A stretch of 64,000 nucleotides of DNA from Planctomycetota bacterium (GTDB lineage: Bacteria > Planctomycetota > UBA1135 > UBA2386). The position numbers and the translations under genes are program-made. The stretch lies in NCBI GenBank assembly GCA_016713175.1, contig JADJPQ010000028.1, positions 62,001 to 126,000 of the forward strand. Direction: 5' to 3'. Each line of letters starts with the position of its first letter. Position 1 is the first letter of the stretch. This document shows, one piece after another, positions 1 through 9,041 of the stretch. The notes beneath the pieces are model-generated. The model made no database searches. It was not told where the DNA came from and was given only the letters and a program-made list of their open reading frames with translations.

Positions 1-2573
1 GCGGTGGAATACTCGGCCGGCATGCCGAGTTCGGCCGCGGCCTGACGCAGGGCCGCGATGCGGTCACCGAGCGCGAACCCGGGCGCCGGCGCGCCGCGCA
101 GCGACGTCTGCCGCTGCCGATCCATCCGGTCGATCCGCGACGCCGACTGCGCCGGCGCCAGCCGGACCAGATTGTCGAGCCGGACCGGCGGTCCGGAGGT
201 ACGAGGCACCAAGAGCTGTTCGATCCGCCGCGGATCAGTGCGGTCCTGTGGCCGCAGACGCAACCGCACATCGTATTCCTCGTCGAGCGTCCGATCGCGG
301 AAGCGCGACACCTCGAGATCGCCGCCGACCATCACCCGCAGCGCCGCGGCGATGTCTTCGGTGTCGACGCCGAGTTCGGCGGCGCGCGCACGATCGATCT
401 CGACCCGCAGCTCGGGTCGATTCAGCCGCAGGGTGGTGTCGAGATCGACGAAGCCGCCGAGTTCGTTGGCCCGCTGCTTCAGCGCATCGCCGTAGCCAGC
501 CAGCGCCACCAGGTCGGGCCCGCGGATGCTGAAGTCGATGTCGAAGTTGCCGCCGCCGATGTTGAACGACCGTTGGTTGCGCACCGAACAGCGCAGATCC
601 GGGAACTGCCGCAGCCGCCGCCGGATGTCCGACATCACCTCGCGCTGCGTGTAGTTGCCGCGCCAGGCCGCCAGCGGTTCACCGCGCAGCGTCGCCGCCC
701 ACAGCCGGCCGAGCGAGAAGCGCCGCTGCTCATGCGGCGCGATCCGCACCCAGATCGTGCCGTTGTTGACCCCGGACAGGAACCCACCGCCGACCGTCGT
801 CAGCACCGTCTCGATCGCCGGGATCTGCGCCAGTTGCGCTTCGATCGCATGCAGTGCCTGGTCGATCGCCGGCAAGCTGGCGCCCTCGGGACCATTGACG
901 TTGATCTCGAACTCGCCCTCGTCGACGTCGCTCGGAATGTAGTCCTGCCGGACCAGTCCGTACAGCGGCACCGAACTGGCCATGATCGGCAGCAGCAGCA
1001 GCAGTGTCAGCCACGGCCGCCGCAGGCACCAGCGCAGCAGCGCCGCGTAGATCCGTTCGCTCCGCGGCGGTACCGTGGCGTGCTCGAGCCGCATGCCCTG
1101 CCGCAGCATCCGCGCCGACATCATCGGCGTCAGCGAGAACGACACGACCAGCGAGACCAGCACGGCGACCGCCGAGGTGATGCCGAACTGGAACAGGAAC
1201 CGGCCGCTGATCGACGACATGAACGCGACCGGCACGAAGATCACCACCAGCGACAGCGTCGTTGCCAGCACGGCAAGACCGATCTCGCGGGTCGCCTCGC
1301 GCGCCGCCTGGAACGGCTCGACGCCCTTGTGCGCCGCCCACCGGTGCACGTTCTCGAGCACGACGATCGCGTCGTCGATCACCACGCCGACCATCAGCAC
1401 CAGCGCCAGCATCGTGATGCTGTTCAGCGTGAAGCCGAGCGCCCACATCACCGCGAACGTGGTCACCACCGATGCCGGGATCGCCACCGCCGCGACGATC
1501 GTCGCCCGCAGCGACCGCAGGAACAGCAGCACGACGATCGACGCCAGGATCGAGCCGACGACCAGATGGAACTCGATCTCGTGCAGCGCCGCGCGGATGT
1601 AGCGCGACTGGTCGCGGATCACCTGCAGCTCGAGGTCTGGCGGCAGGCTCTGCCGCAGCCGCTCGAGCCCGCGCTGGATGCCGTCGATCACGGCGATGGT
1701 GTTGGCGCCCGACTGCCGGCGGACCTCGAGCACGACCGTCGCCTGGCCGTTCAGGCGCGCGAGCGAACGCGGCTCCTCGGTGCCGTCTTCGGCGGTACCG
1801 AGGTCGGCGACGCGGATCGGCACGTTGCCCCGCGTCTCGACCACCAGTTCGGGGAACGCCGCCGGATCGACGAGGCGGCCCATCGTCCGCAGCGTCTGTT
1901 CGACCGCGTCGGTGGTGACGTTGCCGCCGGGCACGTCGGCGTTCTGGCGCGCCAGCGCCGAACGGACGCGGCTGACCGGCAGGTCGTAGGCGGCGAGCCG
2001 GTCGGCATCGAGCCAGACGTTGATCGTCCGGCGCAACGAACCGACCAGCTTGACTTCGCCGACGCCGCGCGAACGTTCCAGCACCCGCTTGATCCGCTTG
2101 TCGGCGATCTCGCTGAGTTCCCGCATCGACCGCGGACCGGCCAGCGCCAGGGTCAGCACCGGGGTGCTGTCGTTGTCGAACTTGCCGACCACCGGCGCCT
2201 CGGCGTCGCGCGGTAGCTGCCGCGCCGCCTGGGCGACCCGATCGCGAACGTCCTGGGCGGCGGCGTCGATGTCGCGGCCGAGGTCGAACGTCGCCAGCAC
2301 CAGCGAGGTGCCAGCGCCATTGACCGAACGCAGTTCGGTGATGCCTTCGACGGTGTTGACCGCTTCTTCGATCGGATAGCTGACGGCGACCTCGACCTCC
2401 TCGGGCGAGGCGCCGGGCAGTTCGGTCCGGATCGTCACGGTCGGCAGGTCGACGGCCGGATAGCGATCGACCGGCAGATGCCAGAAACCGACGACGCCGG
2501 CGACGACCATCGCCAGGATCAGCATGGTCGCGAACACCGGCCGCGCGATGCAGATTTCCGCCAGCTTCTGCAT
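1..2573 (-). CDS. RND-family efflux permease (HAE1/AcrB-like), C-terminus cut by window edge
   Basis: Inner-membrane proton-driven pump subunit that would export small molecules with the membrane-fusion protein encoded just upstream. About 857 residues are visible of the usual 1,020-1,050. The N-terminus (MQKLAEICIARPVFATML) is the classic RND start with TM1, followed by the periplasmic porter domain (DRYPAVDLPTV, PGASPEEVE). Near residues 330-480 lies the TM2-TM6 block, including the VGVVIDDAIVVLEN motif with the paired acidic residues of the proton relay. The second porter domain begins near residue 560. The ATG at 2573 lies one base after the stop of the upstream gene, so the two are translationally coupled. 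It is the last visible gene of a four-gene minus-strand operon with two ATP-grasp enzymes. The substrate cannot be told from sequence. Confidence 0.93.
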   Translation of the reverse strand, partial: MQKLAEICIARPVFATMLILAMVVAGVVGFWHLPVDRYPAVDLPTVTIRTELPGASPEEVEVAVSYPIEEAVNTVEGITELRSVNGAGTSLVLATFDLGRDIDAAAQDVRDRVAQAARQLPRDAEAPVVGKFDNDSTPVLTLALAGPRSMRELSEIADKRIKRVLERSRGVGEVKLVGSLRRTINVWLDADRLAAYDLPVSRVRSALARQNADVPGGNVTTDAVEQTLRTMGRLVDPAAFPELVVETRGNVPIRVADLGTAEDGTEEPRSLARLNGQATVVLEVRRQSGANTIAVIDGIQRGLERLRQSLPPDLELQVIRDQSRYIRAALHEIEFHLVVGSILASIVVLLFLRSLRATIVAAVAIPASVVTTFAVMWALGFTLNSITMLALVLMVGVVIDDAIVVLENVHRWAAHKGVEPFQAAREATREIGLAVLATTLSLVVIFVPVAFMSSISGRFLFQFGITSAVAVLVSLVVSFSLTPMMSARMLRQGMRLEHATVPPRSERIYAALLRWCLRRPWLTLLLLLPIMASSVPLYGLVRQDYIPSDVDEGEFEINVNGPEGASLPAIDQALHAIEAQLAQIPAIETVLTTVGGGFLSGVNNGTIWVRIAPHEQRRFSLGRLWAATLRGEPLAAWRGNYTQREVMSDIRRRLRQFPDLRCSVRNQRSFNIGGGNFDIDFSIRGPDLVALAGYGDALKQRANELGGFVDLDTTLRLNRPELRVEIDRARAAELGVDTEDIAAALRVMVGGDLEVSRFRDRTLDEEYDVRLRLRPQDRTDPRRIEQLLVPRTSGPPVRLDNLVRLAPAQSASRIDRMDRQRQTSLRGAPAPGFALGDRIAALRQAAAELGMPAEYST

Positions 2574-2574
2574 G

Positions 2575-3750
2575 TCAGTTCGCGACCGTCACGGCGGCGT
2601 TGTGTACGAGGCCTTGCGGCGCGGCGACGATCTGCGCGCCGGCGGCGACACCGCTGGTGACCTCGATCAGGTCGCCGGCAGCGCGCGCCAGCTTGACGAT
2701 CACCGCCTGCGCCTTGCCGCCCTGGACGGTGAACACCCGATCGACGCCGGCAAACGACAGCACGGCGCTGCGCGGCACGGCCACGACCGGCGCCGCCGGT
2801 TCGGTGATGATGCGGGCGCGACAGAAGCCACCGGCCAGCAGCTCGCCTTCCGGGTTGGCGACCTCGGCCTCGACCAGCAACGTGCGGCTGCTGCGTTCGA
2901 TCTCGGCGCCGAGACGGACGACGATGCCGCGCTTCGCTGCCGGCTCGAGGGTGCCGTCGACCACGAACTCGACCGCCTGGCCGATCGCGACGCCGCCCAG
3001 CAGTCGTTCGGGAACCTGCAAGCGCAGCCGCAGTGGGTGCAGCCGCAGCAACGTCACGACCGGATCACCGGTGCCGACGAACTGACCAGCGCTGACGTGC
3101 CGCCGGGCGACCCTGCCATCCCACGGCGCCAGCAACCGGCAGTCGCGCAACTGCTTCTCCGCCTGGGCGAACTCGACCTGCCGTTGCCGCGTCTCGGCGA
3201 TCCAGGTGCGGACATCGTCGCGGGCTCCCTGCAGCCGGCTCTCGGCGATCGCGACGGCGGCCTCGGCGACTTCCAGTTCGGCACGGGCCCGCAGGTTCTG
3301 CTGCACCAGATCGGCGGTCCGTTCGCGCGACAGCTTCGCTTCGCCGAGCACCGCCGTCGCTTCGCGCACCGGTGCGGTGGCCTCGAGATCGAGGCCGGCG
3401 ATGCCATCGTCGGGCAGAAGCCCCAGGCGCGCCATCGCCGCCCCGAGCGCCGCCGAGGCGCGATCGTGCTGCAGCCGGAAGTCCTGTTCGTCGAGCCCGG
3501 CGATCTCCTGACCACCGGTGACCCGATCGCCGACATCGACCGGCAGTCGCGCGAGCCGACCGCCGACCTGCAGACCGAGTTCGAGTTGTTCATGCGCGGC
3601 CAGGGTGCCGGTCACTTCGATCGCGCGCGGCATCGGCACGGTGCCGACGGTCACCAGCGTGACCGCCTTCGGGGCCACGGTGCCACGCGCCGCCTCCGGC
3701 TGGCCGCCGCAGGCCACCAGAAGCACGAACAGCGCCAGGATCGCGCGCAC
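2575..3750 (-). CDS. RND efflux membrane-fusion lipoprotein (HlyD/AcrA-like)
   Basis: Periplasmic adaptor that links the downstream RND permease to an outer-membrane channel. I chose the GTG start at 3750, two bases after the upstream stop codon, because it gives a lipoprotein signal (VRAILALFVLLVAC) with the lipobox cysteine near residue 14. The mature protein shows the lipoyl/barrel-sandwich first half (GTVPMPRAIEVTGTL, VGGRLARLPVDVGDRV), a helical hairpin rich in Glu, Arg and Ala (about 100-180), the second lipoyl half (LAPWDGRVARRHVSAGQFV), a beta-barrel and a C-terminal membrane-proximal domain ending TVAN. Its 391 residues match the family length. No outer-membrane TolC-like partner is visible; it could lie beyond the left edge. 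Confidence 0.9.
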   Translation of the reverse strand: MRAILALFVLLVACGGQPEAARGTVAPKAVTLVTVGTVPMPRAIEVTGTLAAHEQLELGLQVGGRLARLPVDVGDRVTGGQEIAGLDEQDFRLQHDRASAALGAAMARLGLLPDDGIAGLDLEATAPVREATAVLGEAKLSRERTADLVQQNLRARAELEVAEAAVAIAESRLQGARDDVRTWIAETRQRQVEFAQAEKQLRDCRLLAPWDGRVARRHVSAGQFVGTGDPVVTLLRLHPLRLRLQVPERLLGGVAIGQAVEFVVDGTLEPAAKRGIVVRLGAEIERSSRTLLVEAEVANPEGELLAGGFCRARIITEPAAPVVAVPRSAVLSFAGVDRVFTVQGGKAQAVIVKLARAAGDLIEVTSGVAAGAQIVAAPQGLVHNAAVTVAN

Positions 3751-3752
3751 GG

Positions 3753-4970
3753 CTACTCCGCGACCACACGCAGGTCGGTGACGAACCGTTCCGACATCTC
3801 CAGCGTGAACTGCAGGTCGGGATGCCGGACGACGATCCAGCCGTCGCCGACGACAACCTTCTTCCAGTCGCGCTTGGGCTGGCCGATCGGCGTCAGTTCC
3901 AGGTTGGCGACGTGCTGGCCGTACTTGGCCATCAGCTGCTGCAGCCCCTCGTAGCGGCGGACGATGCCATCGCCCTGCGCGCGCTTGAACACCATCGACG
4001 CATTGTACTTGCGGTTCACTTCCTGGCCGAGGTGACCATGGCACGTGGCCGACGCCCAGCCGCGGAACAGGTCGAGGTCGGAGGCGTAGTTCATCGCGTG
4101 CACCAGTCGCGCACCGGCCGCGCGGGCACCGATCTCGCCGAACACCGCTTCGCCCTTGGCGGTCAGGAACCACTCCATGTGGGTGAAGCCGTCGGTGAAG
4201 CCGAGTGCCTGCAACACCTTGCCGCCCAGTTCGACGCCGGGCCTGGCCATCGGGATCGACGTGTCGCGCAGACAGATGTTCTGCATCGAGATCCACGGGC
4301 TCTGCGCCAGGATCATCGGCTTCGGGCGATACCACGCGACGTTGTGGTACAGCATCCGGCCGCCGGCGCAGACGGTGTCGAACGTCAGCTCCTCGCCGTC
4401 GATGTACTCCTCGACCGACAGTTCGTCGACGTGCCGCGTCTTCTGCAGCGCCGCCGCGAACTCGTCCTTGTCGTTGCAGCGCCAGGTGTCCTTGCTGCCG
4501 GCGCCTGCGATCGGTTTGACGATGGCCGGGTAACCGACGCGCTCGACCACCGCCCAGGCCTCGGCCGACGTTCTGGCGCGCCCGTGGTGCGGCACGCGCA
4601 GGCCCGCGCGTTCGACCACCTGCTTCATCGCTTCCTTGTCGCGGAACGGCACGGTCTGCGCGACCGTCATGCCCGGCACGCGGAACGTCTCGCGCAACCG
4701 CGCGGCCAGCAGCATCTGGGTCTCCCACAGCGACTCGACGCGATCGACCGAACGGCCGCGCAGCCACTGGGTCACCTGCTGGACGACGCCGTCCTCGTCG
4801 CCGAGATTGCGGACCTGCAGGTAATCGGTCAACGACTCGCGCGCCTCGGGCGCCAGCGCCGCCGCCGGCTGATCGCCGACGCCGAACACCTTGGCGCCGA
4901 CCTGCGCCAGGCCGCGCGTGAAGTACGGCATCTCGGCAGGAAAACCGGGACTCAGGAAGACGACGTTCAT
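3753..4970 (-). CDS. ATP-grasp ligase-like protein (second of a paralogous pair)
   Basis: A 405-residue ATP-grasp enzyme, a superfamily that activates a carboxylate as acyl-phosphate and joins it to an amine, thiol or similar nucleophile. Visible signatures are the lysine-bearing GYPAIVKPIAGAGSK segment (about 155-170), the hinge EEYIDGEELTFDT (about 205), and the Mg/ATP-binding end HMEWFLTAKGEAVFGEIGARAAGA (about 285-310). The fold order (Rossmann-like N-terminus MNVVFLSPGF, central ATP-grasp, small C-terminal domain ending WIVVRHPD) resembles L-amino-acid ligases and carbamoyl-phosphate-synthase-like proteins. The start at 4970 has a GAGGAA Shine-Dalgarno element. It is clearly homologous to the gene just upstream (13-bp gap) and precedes an RND pump by two bases. 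The substrate is unknown. Confidence 0.85.
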   Translation of the reverse strand: MNVVFLSPGFPAEMPYFTRGLAQVGAKVFGVGDQPAAALAPEARESLTDYLQVRNLGDEDGVVQQVTQWLRGRSVDRVESLWETQMLLAARLRETFRVPGMTVAQTVPFRDKEAMKQVVERAGLRVPHHGRARTSAEAWAVVERVGYPAIVKPIAGAGSKDTWRCNDKDEFAAALQKTRHVDELSVEEYIDGEELTFDTVCAGGRMLYHNVAWYRPKPMILAQSPWISMQNICLRDTSIPMARPGVELGGKVLQALGFTDGFTHMEWFLTAKGEAVFGEIGARAAGARLVHAMNYASDLDLFRGWASATCHGHLGQEVNRKYNASMVFKRAQGDGIVRRYEGLQQLMAKYGQHVANLELTPIGQPKRDWKKVVVGDGWIVVRHPDLQFTLEMSERFVTDLRVVAE

Positions 4971-4983
4971 GGGGATTCCTCGG

Positions 4984-6204
4984 TCACGCCAGGTCGACGC
5001 GCAGCGTGGTGATGATCTGGCGCAGCGCGTCCTCGACGACACTCGTCTCCGGATGGCGCACGATCACGAAGCCTTCGCCCTCGTAGCTGCTGGCCTGCGC
5101 CTGCCCCGGCTGCGGCAGCCGCGCCTCGACGATCAGCGCGCCGATCTTCTGCTCGACCTGGTCGAGGCCGTGCACGGCACGAACGCGGCCCGCACCCTGA
5201 CCGCGCAGATAGGCCGCGCCGGCGGCGAACTGGCGCACCGGCGGCGTGCAGGTCTCGAACACCATCAGCTGCGCGAACGCCCGGTACATGTCGACGTCGT
5301 GCACGTAGCTCATCAACGTCATGAACTGCGCGCCCGGCGGCCGCGCCGCCACTTCGCCGATCGCCAGGCTGCCATCCTTGCGCCGGAACCACTCCATGTG
5401 CGACATGCCGGTCCACATGCCGAGCGTCGACAGCGCCCGCGGCCCGACCTTGTGGATCGGCGCGAATTCCGGGCCATCGATGTGGCGGGGCTGCACGACG
5501 CACCACTGGATCCACGGGTTCTCCATCACCTGCAGCGGCGTCGGATGGTAGGCGCCGATGTTGTGGAAGATGTGGTGGCCGTGCAGCGTGATGGTGTCGA
5601 ACGAGAACTCGCGGCCCTGGATGAACTCCTCGAGCAGCACTTCGCGACCCGTGCCCGGCACTGCGTCCTTCAGGAAGGCCAGCAGCTCGGTTTCGTTCTC
5701 GCATCGGGCGGTGGCCTTGGCGCCGGCACCGGCGGGCGGCTTGGCGACGACGGGATAGCCCGACTGGCGACCGAACTGCACCGCCTGTTCGACCGAACTG
5801 CACAGGCGATGGCGCGCGCACGGCAGGTCATGCGCGGCGAACAGGTCCTTCATCCGCGCCTTGTCGCGGAAGTTGGCGGCGGTCGGCGCATCCATGCCAC
5901 GGATCCGCAGGCGTTGGCGGACTTCGGCGAGCGGCCCCTGCAGTGGCTCGAGGATGCCGAGCAGGCGATCGACCGAACCGAGTTGCTGGCCGAGCTTGCG
6001 CACACCGTCGGTGAGCGCGTCGGGGCTCATGCCGTCCTGGACCTGCTGGAAGCCGGTAAGCTGTTCGCGGATGTCGGGCGGCAGCTTGTCGATCGGGTCC
6101 TGCGAGATCACGGCCAGGCGCACGCCGGGCAGCGCCGCGGTCGCGCGCACGAACCGCAGCGTGTTCTCCATGACATAGGGAACGGCGAAGACGACGTTGG
6201 GCAT
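4984..6204 (-). CDS. ATP-grasp ligase-like protein (first of a paralogous pair)
   Basis: A 406-residue ATP-grasp enzyme and the first gene of the minus-strand operon. It shares its architecture with the next gene: N-terminal Rossmann part (MPNVVFAVPYVMENTL), FRDKARMKDLF before the ATP-grasp core, GYPVVAKPPAGAGAKATARC (the nucleotide-binding lysine), EEFIQGREFSFDT, and HMEWFRRKDGSLAIGEVAAR with the metal-binding Glu. The C-terminal GEGFVIVRHPE matches the same tail in its paralogue. The two are diverged enough to act on different substrates or in successive steps. The start at 6204 aligns with the paralogue's start; an in-frame ATG 20 codons upstream is less likely. The 149-bp gap to the divergent gene at 6354 should hold the operon promoter. 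No assigned function. Confidence 0.84.
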   Translation of the reverse strand: MPNVVFAVPYVMENTLRFVRATAALPGVRLAVISQDPIDKLPPDIREQLTGFQQVQDGMSPDALTDGVRKLGQQLGSVDRLLGILEPLQGPLAEVRQRLRIRGMDAPTAANFRDKARMKDLFAAHDLPCARHRLCSSVEQAVQFGRQSGYPVVAKPPAGAGAKATARCENETELLAFLKDAVPGTGREVLLEEFIQGREFSFDTITLHGHHIFHNIGAYHPTPLQVMENPWIQWCVVQPRHIDGPEFAPIHKVGPRALSTLGMWTGMSHMEWFRRKDGSLAIGEVAARPPGAQFMTLMSYVHDVDMYRAFAQLMVFETCTPPVRQFAAGAAYLRGQGAGRVRAVHGLDQVEQKIGALIVEARLPQPGQAQASSYEGEGFVIVRHPETSVVEDALRQIITTLRVDLA

Positions 6205-6353
6205 GGGCCGGTCTGGCGCAACGTAGCGGGTTGTCGGACGGGTCGCCATCGGCTGGTTGAGTTGGCAAGGGCGCATTCTCGCCGCAGCCGAACTCACGAA
6301 CTCGTGACGTTCCGTGCCCCTTGGACGATGCCTTCGCACCGACAATCGCCGCG

Positions 6354-7607
6354 ATGCTCCGCACCCTGCCGTTCCTGCTCCTGTCCTGCACCATCGCCGC
6401 CCAGGTCCAGGTCGGCGACATCGCAGTCACCGGCTTCTCCGCCAACCAGTTCGGCCTGATCCGCAACACCACGGTGACCGGCTACACGACCCCGGGCTTC
6501 CAGGGTTCCGGCACGTCGTTCGCCCACGCGATCCTCGCCGACCCGACGAACCTGAATGTGTTCTGGCTGGCCGGCGACGGCTTCCTCGGCACCGCGACGA
6601 TCACCGGCACAGGAACGTCGACCTACGCCTTGCGCAGCAACGCCGTCGGTTTCGCTTCGCAACTCAGCTGGGACGACACCGGCGGCGTCGTCATCGCCGA
6701 CTCCGGCACCGGTCAGGTCCGCCGCTTCGATCCGACCAACAACAACCTGATCGATCTGTCGACCGGCACGCAGCCATGGGGCACCGACCTGAACGCCGGC
6801 GCGTTCGATCCGCTGACCGGCGACGTGATCCTCGGCGGCGACGCGACGATCTATCGGCTGGCGCGCGGCACCACGACCGCCACCACGTGGATCACCGGCC
6901 TCGGCGGCTACGTCACCGCGATCGCATTCGACCCGCTGACCGGCGACGTGATGGCGTCGGTGCTGACCGTCAATCGGATCGTCCGGATCACCCGCGCGGG
7001 CGTCGTGTCCGATCTGAGCCCGAACGGTTCGGTTCCAGGCCCGAACGCTCTGACCATCGATCACAACGGCGACTGGGTCAGCGGCGGCGGCACCGGCCAG
7101 GTCTATCGCATTCCGTACGCCGGCGGCGCACCGACGTTCCTGGTCAACAACACCAGTCCGTTCGGCCCGTTGACCTCGCTCGCGGTCGCCGGCCGCCGCG
7201 GTGACGCTCCGGCATTCGGGCCGTCGTGCGCAGCCACCGCCGGTCCGACGACGCTGCGCGCTGGCGGCACGTTTCGCAACGGCTCCACGGTGACTCTGGT
7301 CTCGACCAACCACGCCGGCATGGCGTTCGGCGTGCTGATCCTCGGCCTCGACAACACGAGCCATCAGGGTCTCGCGCTGCCGTATCTGCTGGATCCGGTG
7401 TTCGGCACGGCCGGTTGCCGGCTGAACGTCGCGATCGACGCCACCGCCACCAGGATCACACCCGCCAGTACGCCCGCGAACCTGTCGTTCGCACTGCAAC
7501 TGCCGACCGTGCTCGCCGGCCGCCGTCTGTTTGCGCAGCATGCCTGCTTCGAACCGGTCGCCGGCGGCATGGCCTGGTCCAACGGCATCGCATTGCACGT
7601 ATTCTGA
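6354..7607 (+). CDS. secreted propeller-like protein with C-terminal module
   Basis: Not assigned to a named family. This 417-residue exported protein starts with a signal peptide (MLRTLPFLLLSCTIAAQ, cleavage after about residue 17). The middle (about 30-280) contains repeating segments such as FDPLTGDVILGGDATIYRL and FDPLTGDVMASVLTVNRIV, spaced like blades of an SMP-30/NHL-type beta-propeller. The last 110 residues (from about GGTFRNGSTVTL) form a beta-rich module with one conserved Cys (FGTAGCRLNV) that resembles the ends of other secreted proteins in this window. Its TGA overlaps the ATG of the next gene by one base (ATGA at 7604-7609), so the two are likely co-translated. Confidence 0.8.
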   Translation: MLRTLPFLLLSCTIAAQVQVGDIAVTGFSANQFGLIRNTTVTGYTTPGFQGSGTSFAHAILADPTNLNVFWLAGDGFLGTATITGTGTSTYALRSNAVGFASQLSWDDTGGVVIADSGTGQVRRFDPTNNNLIDLSTGTQPWGTDLNAGAFDPLTGDVILGGDATIYRLARGTTTATTWITGLGGYVTAIAFDPLTGDVMASVLTVNRIVRITRAGVVSDLSPNGSVPGPNALTIDHNGDWVSGGGTGQVYRIPYAGGAPTFLVNNTSPFGPLTSLAVAGRRGDAPAFGPSCAATAGPTTLRAGGTFRNGSTVTLVSTNHAGMAFGVLILGLDNTSHQGLALPYLLDPVFGTAGCRLNVAIDATATRITPASTPANLSFALQLPTVLAGRRLFAQHACFEPVAGGMAWSNGIALHVF

Positions 7608-9013
7608 TGCCGATGCGCGAACTCGATCGCCGCGACCTGCTGCGCCACCTAGCCACTGGCGGCGCCGCGCTCGGGCTGGGCCTGCGGCTGCACGACGACC
7701 CGCCACCACCCCCGCACCACACGCCGCGCGCGCGTCGATTGCTGTACGTCCATCTGTCGGGCGCGCCGTCGCAGATCGATCTGTTCGATCCCAAGCCCGA
7801 GGTCACGCGCCGCCACGGCCAGGACCTGCCCGACTCGGTCCGCCAGGGCCAACGGATCACGACGATGACCTCCGGTCAGGCGCGCTTGCGACTGTGCGGC
7901 AGCCGCGCGAACTTCGCCCGGCGCGGCCAAGCCGGCGCCTGGATCAGCGATCTGCTGCCGCACCTGGCGCAGCAGGCCGATCGGCTGGCGTTCGTCCGGT
8001 CGCTGTGGACCGAGGCGATCAATCACGAACCGGCGATCAACCTGGTGCACACCGGCAGCGAACAGCCGGGCCGTCCGAGTCTCGGGGCGTGGCTGTCGTG
8101 GGCGCTCGGCAGCGACGCGCGCGATCTGCCGTCGTTCGTCGTGCTGCATTCGACGTGGAGCGGCCCGAAGGTCGACCAGCCGCTGTACAGTCGGCTGTGG
8201 GCCAGCGGCGTGCTGCCGTCGCGTCATCAAGGCGTGCTGTTGCGCGCGCACGGCGATCCGGTGCTGTTCCTGCAGGAGCCGCCGGGTGTGTCGCGAACCG
8301 TTCGCGCCGAGTGGCTCGCAGACCTGCGGGCCCTCGACCAGATCGGCCATGCCAGGAACGGGGATCCGGAGACGCTGACGCGGATCGCACAGCACGAACT
8401 GGCGTTCGCGATGCAGGCCTCGGTGCCGGAACTGGTCGACACCAGTCGTGAACCAGAACACGTGCTGCGGCGCTATGGCCAGGAAGTGCACACGCCGGGC
8501 ACGTTCGCGCGCAACGCACTGCTGGCGCGCCGGCTGCTCGAACGCGGTGTCCGCTGCGTGCAGATCTGGCACCGCGGCTGGGATCAGCACCGCGATCTGG
8601 TGCCGGATCTGCCGCGGCAGTGCGCCGATGTCGATCAGCCGTTGGCGGCGGTGCTCGAAGATCTGGCGCAACGCGGATTGCTCGACGACACGCTGGTCGT
8701 CTGGATGAGCGAGTTCGGCCGCACGGTGTATGCGCAGGGCGAACTCGACGGCACGACGTGGGGTCGCGATCACCATCCGCGGTGCTTCACCGGCTGGTTC
8801 GCCGGCGGCGGCAGCCGGGCGGGCGCGCAGGTCGGTGCGACCGATGAGCTGGGCTACAACGTGGTGGCCGAGCCGGTGCACGTGCACGATTTCAATGCCA
8901 CGCTGCTGCACCTGTTCGGTTTCGATCACGAACGGCTCTCCGTGCCGTGGCAGGGCCGCGATCTGCGGTTGACCGATGTGCACGGCAAGGTGGTGCCGGG
9001 GCTGCTGGCCTGA
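7607..9013 (+). CDS. DUF1501 family protein with Tat-like leader
   Basis: DUF1501 proteins have an alkaline-phosphatase/sulfatase-like fold and are exported in folded form in planctomycetes; their reaction is not established. The N-terminus (ELDRRDLLRHLATGGAALG) is a twin-arginine-type leader. Family landmarks are HLSGAPSQIDLFDPKPE (about 45-65), WHRGWDQHRDL (the WD-H motif, about 325), WMSEFGRT (about 367) and GRDHHPRCFTGWFAGGG (about 388-405). The length of 468 fits the family. Two in-frame ATGs exist, at 7607 and 7613; the first overlaps the upstream stop and is preferred for coupling. The usual planctomycete partner, a DUF1549/DUF1553 cytochrome protein, is absent; the neighbour is a secreted propeller-like protein instead. 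Confidence 0.88.
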   Translation: MPMRELDRRDLLRHLATGGAALGLGLRLHDDPPPPPHHTPRARRLLYVHLSGAPSQIDLFDPKPEVTRRHGQDLPDSVRQGQRITTMTSGQARLRLCGSRANFARRGQAGAWISDLLPHLAQQADRLAFVRSLWTEAINHEPAINLVHTGSEQPGRPSLGAWLSWALGSDARDLPSFVVLHSTWSGPKVDQPLYSRLWASGVLPSRHQGVLLRAHGDPVLFLQEPPGVSRTVRAEWLADLRALDQIGHARNGDPETLTRIAQHELAFAMQASVPELVDTSREPEHVLRRYGQEVHTPGTFARNALLARRLLERGVRCVQIWHRGWDQHRDLVPDLPRQCADVDQPLAAVLEDLAQRGLLDDTLVVWMSEFGRTVYAQGELDGTTWGRDHHPRCFTGWFAGGGSRAGAQVGATDELGYNVVAEPVHVHDFNATLLHLFGFDHERLSVPWQGRDLRLTDVHGKVVPGLLA

Positions 9014-9041
9014 TTCGGCCGCGGCCTGCTACCCTGGCAGC

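Noticed and set aside
59..532. Small frames near the left edge
   Set aside because: They are shadows of the RND gene.
573..2216. 547-codon open frame on the plus strand
   Set aside because: It is antisense to the RND permease and full of Arg, His and Gln; in this GC-rich DNA long antisense frames are common.
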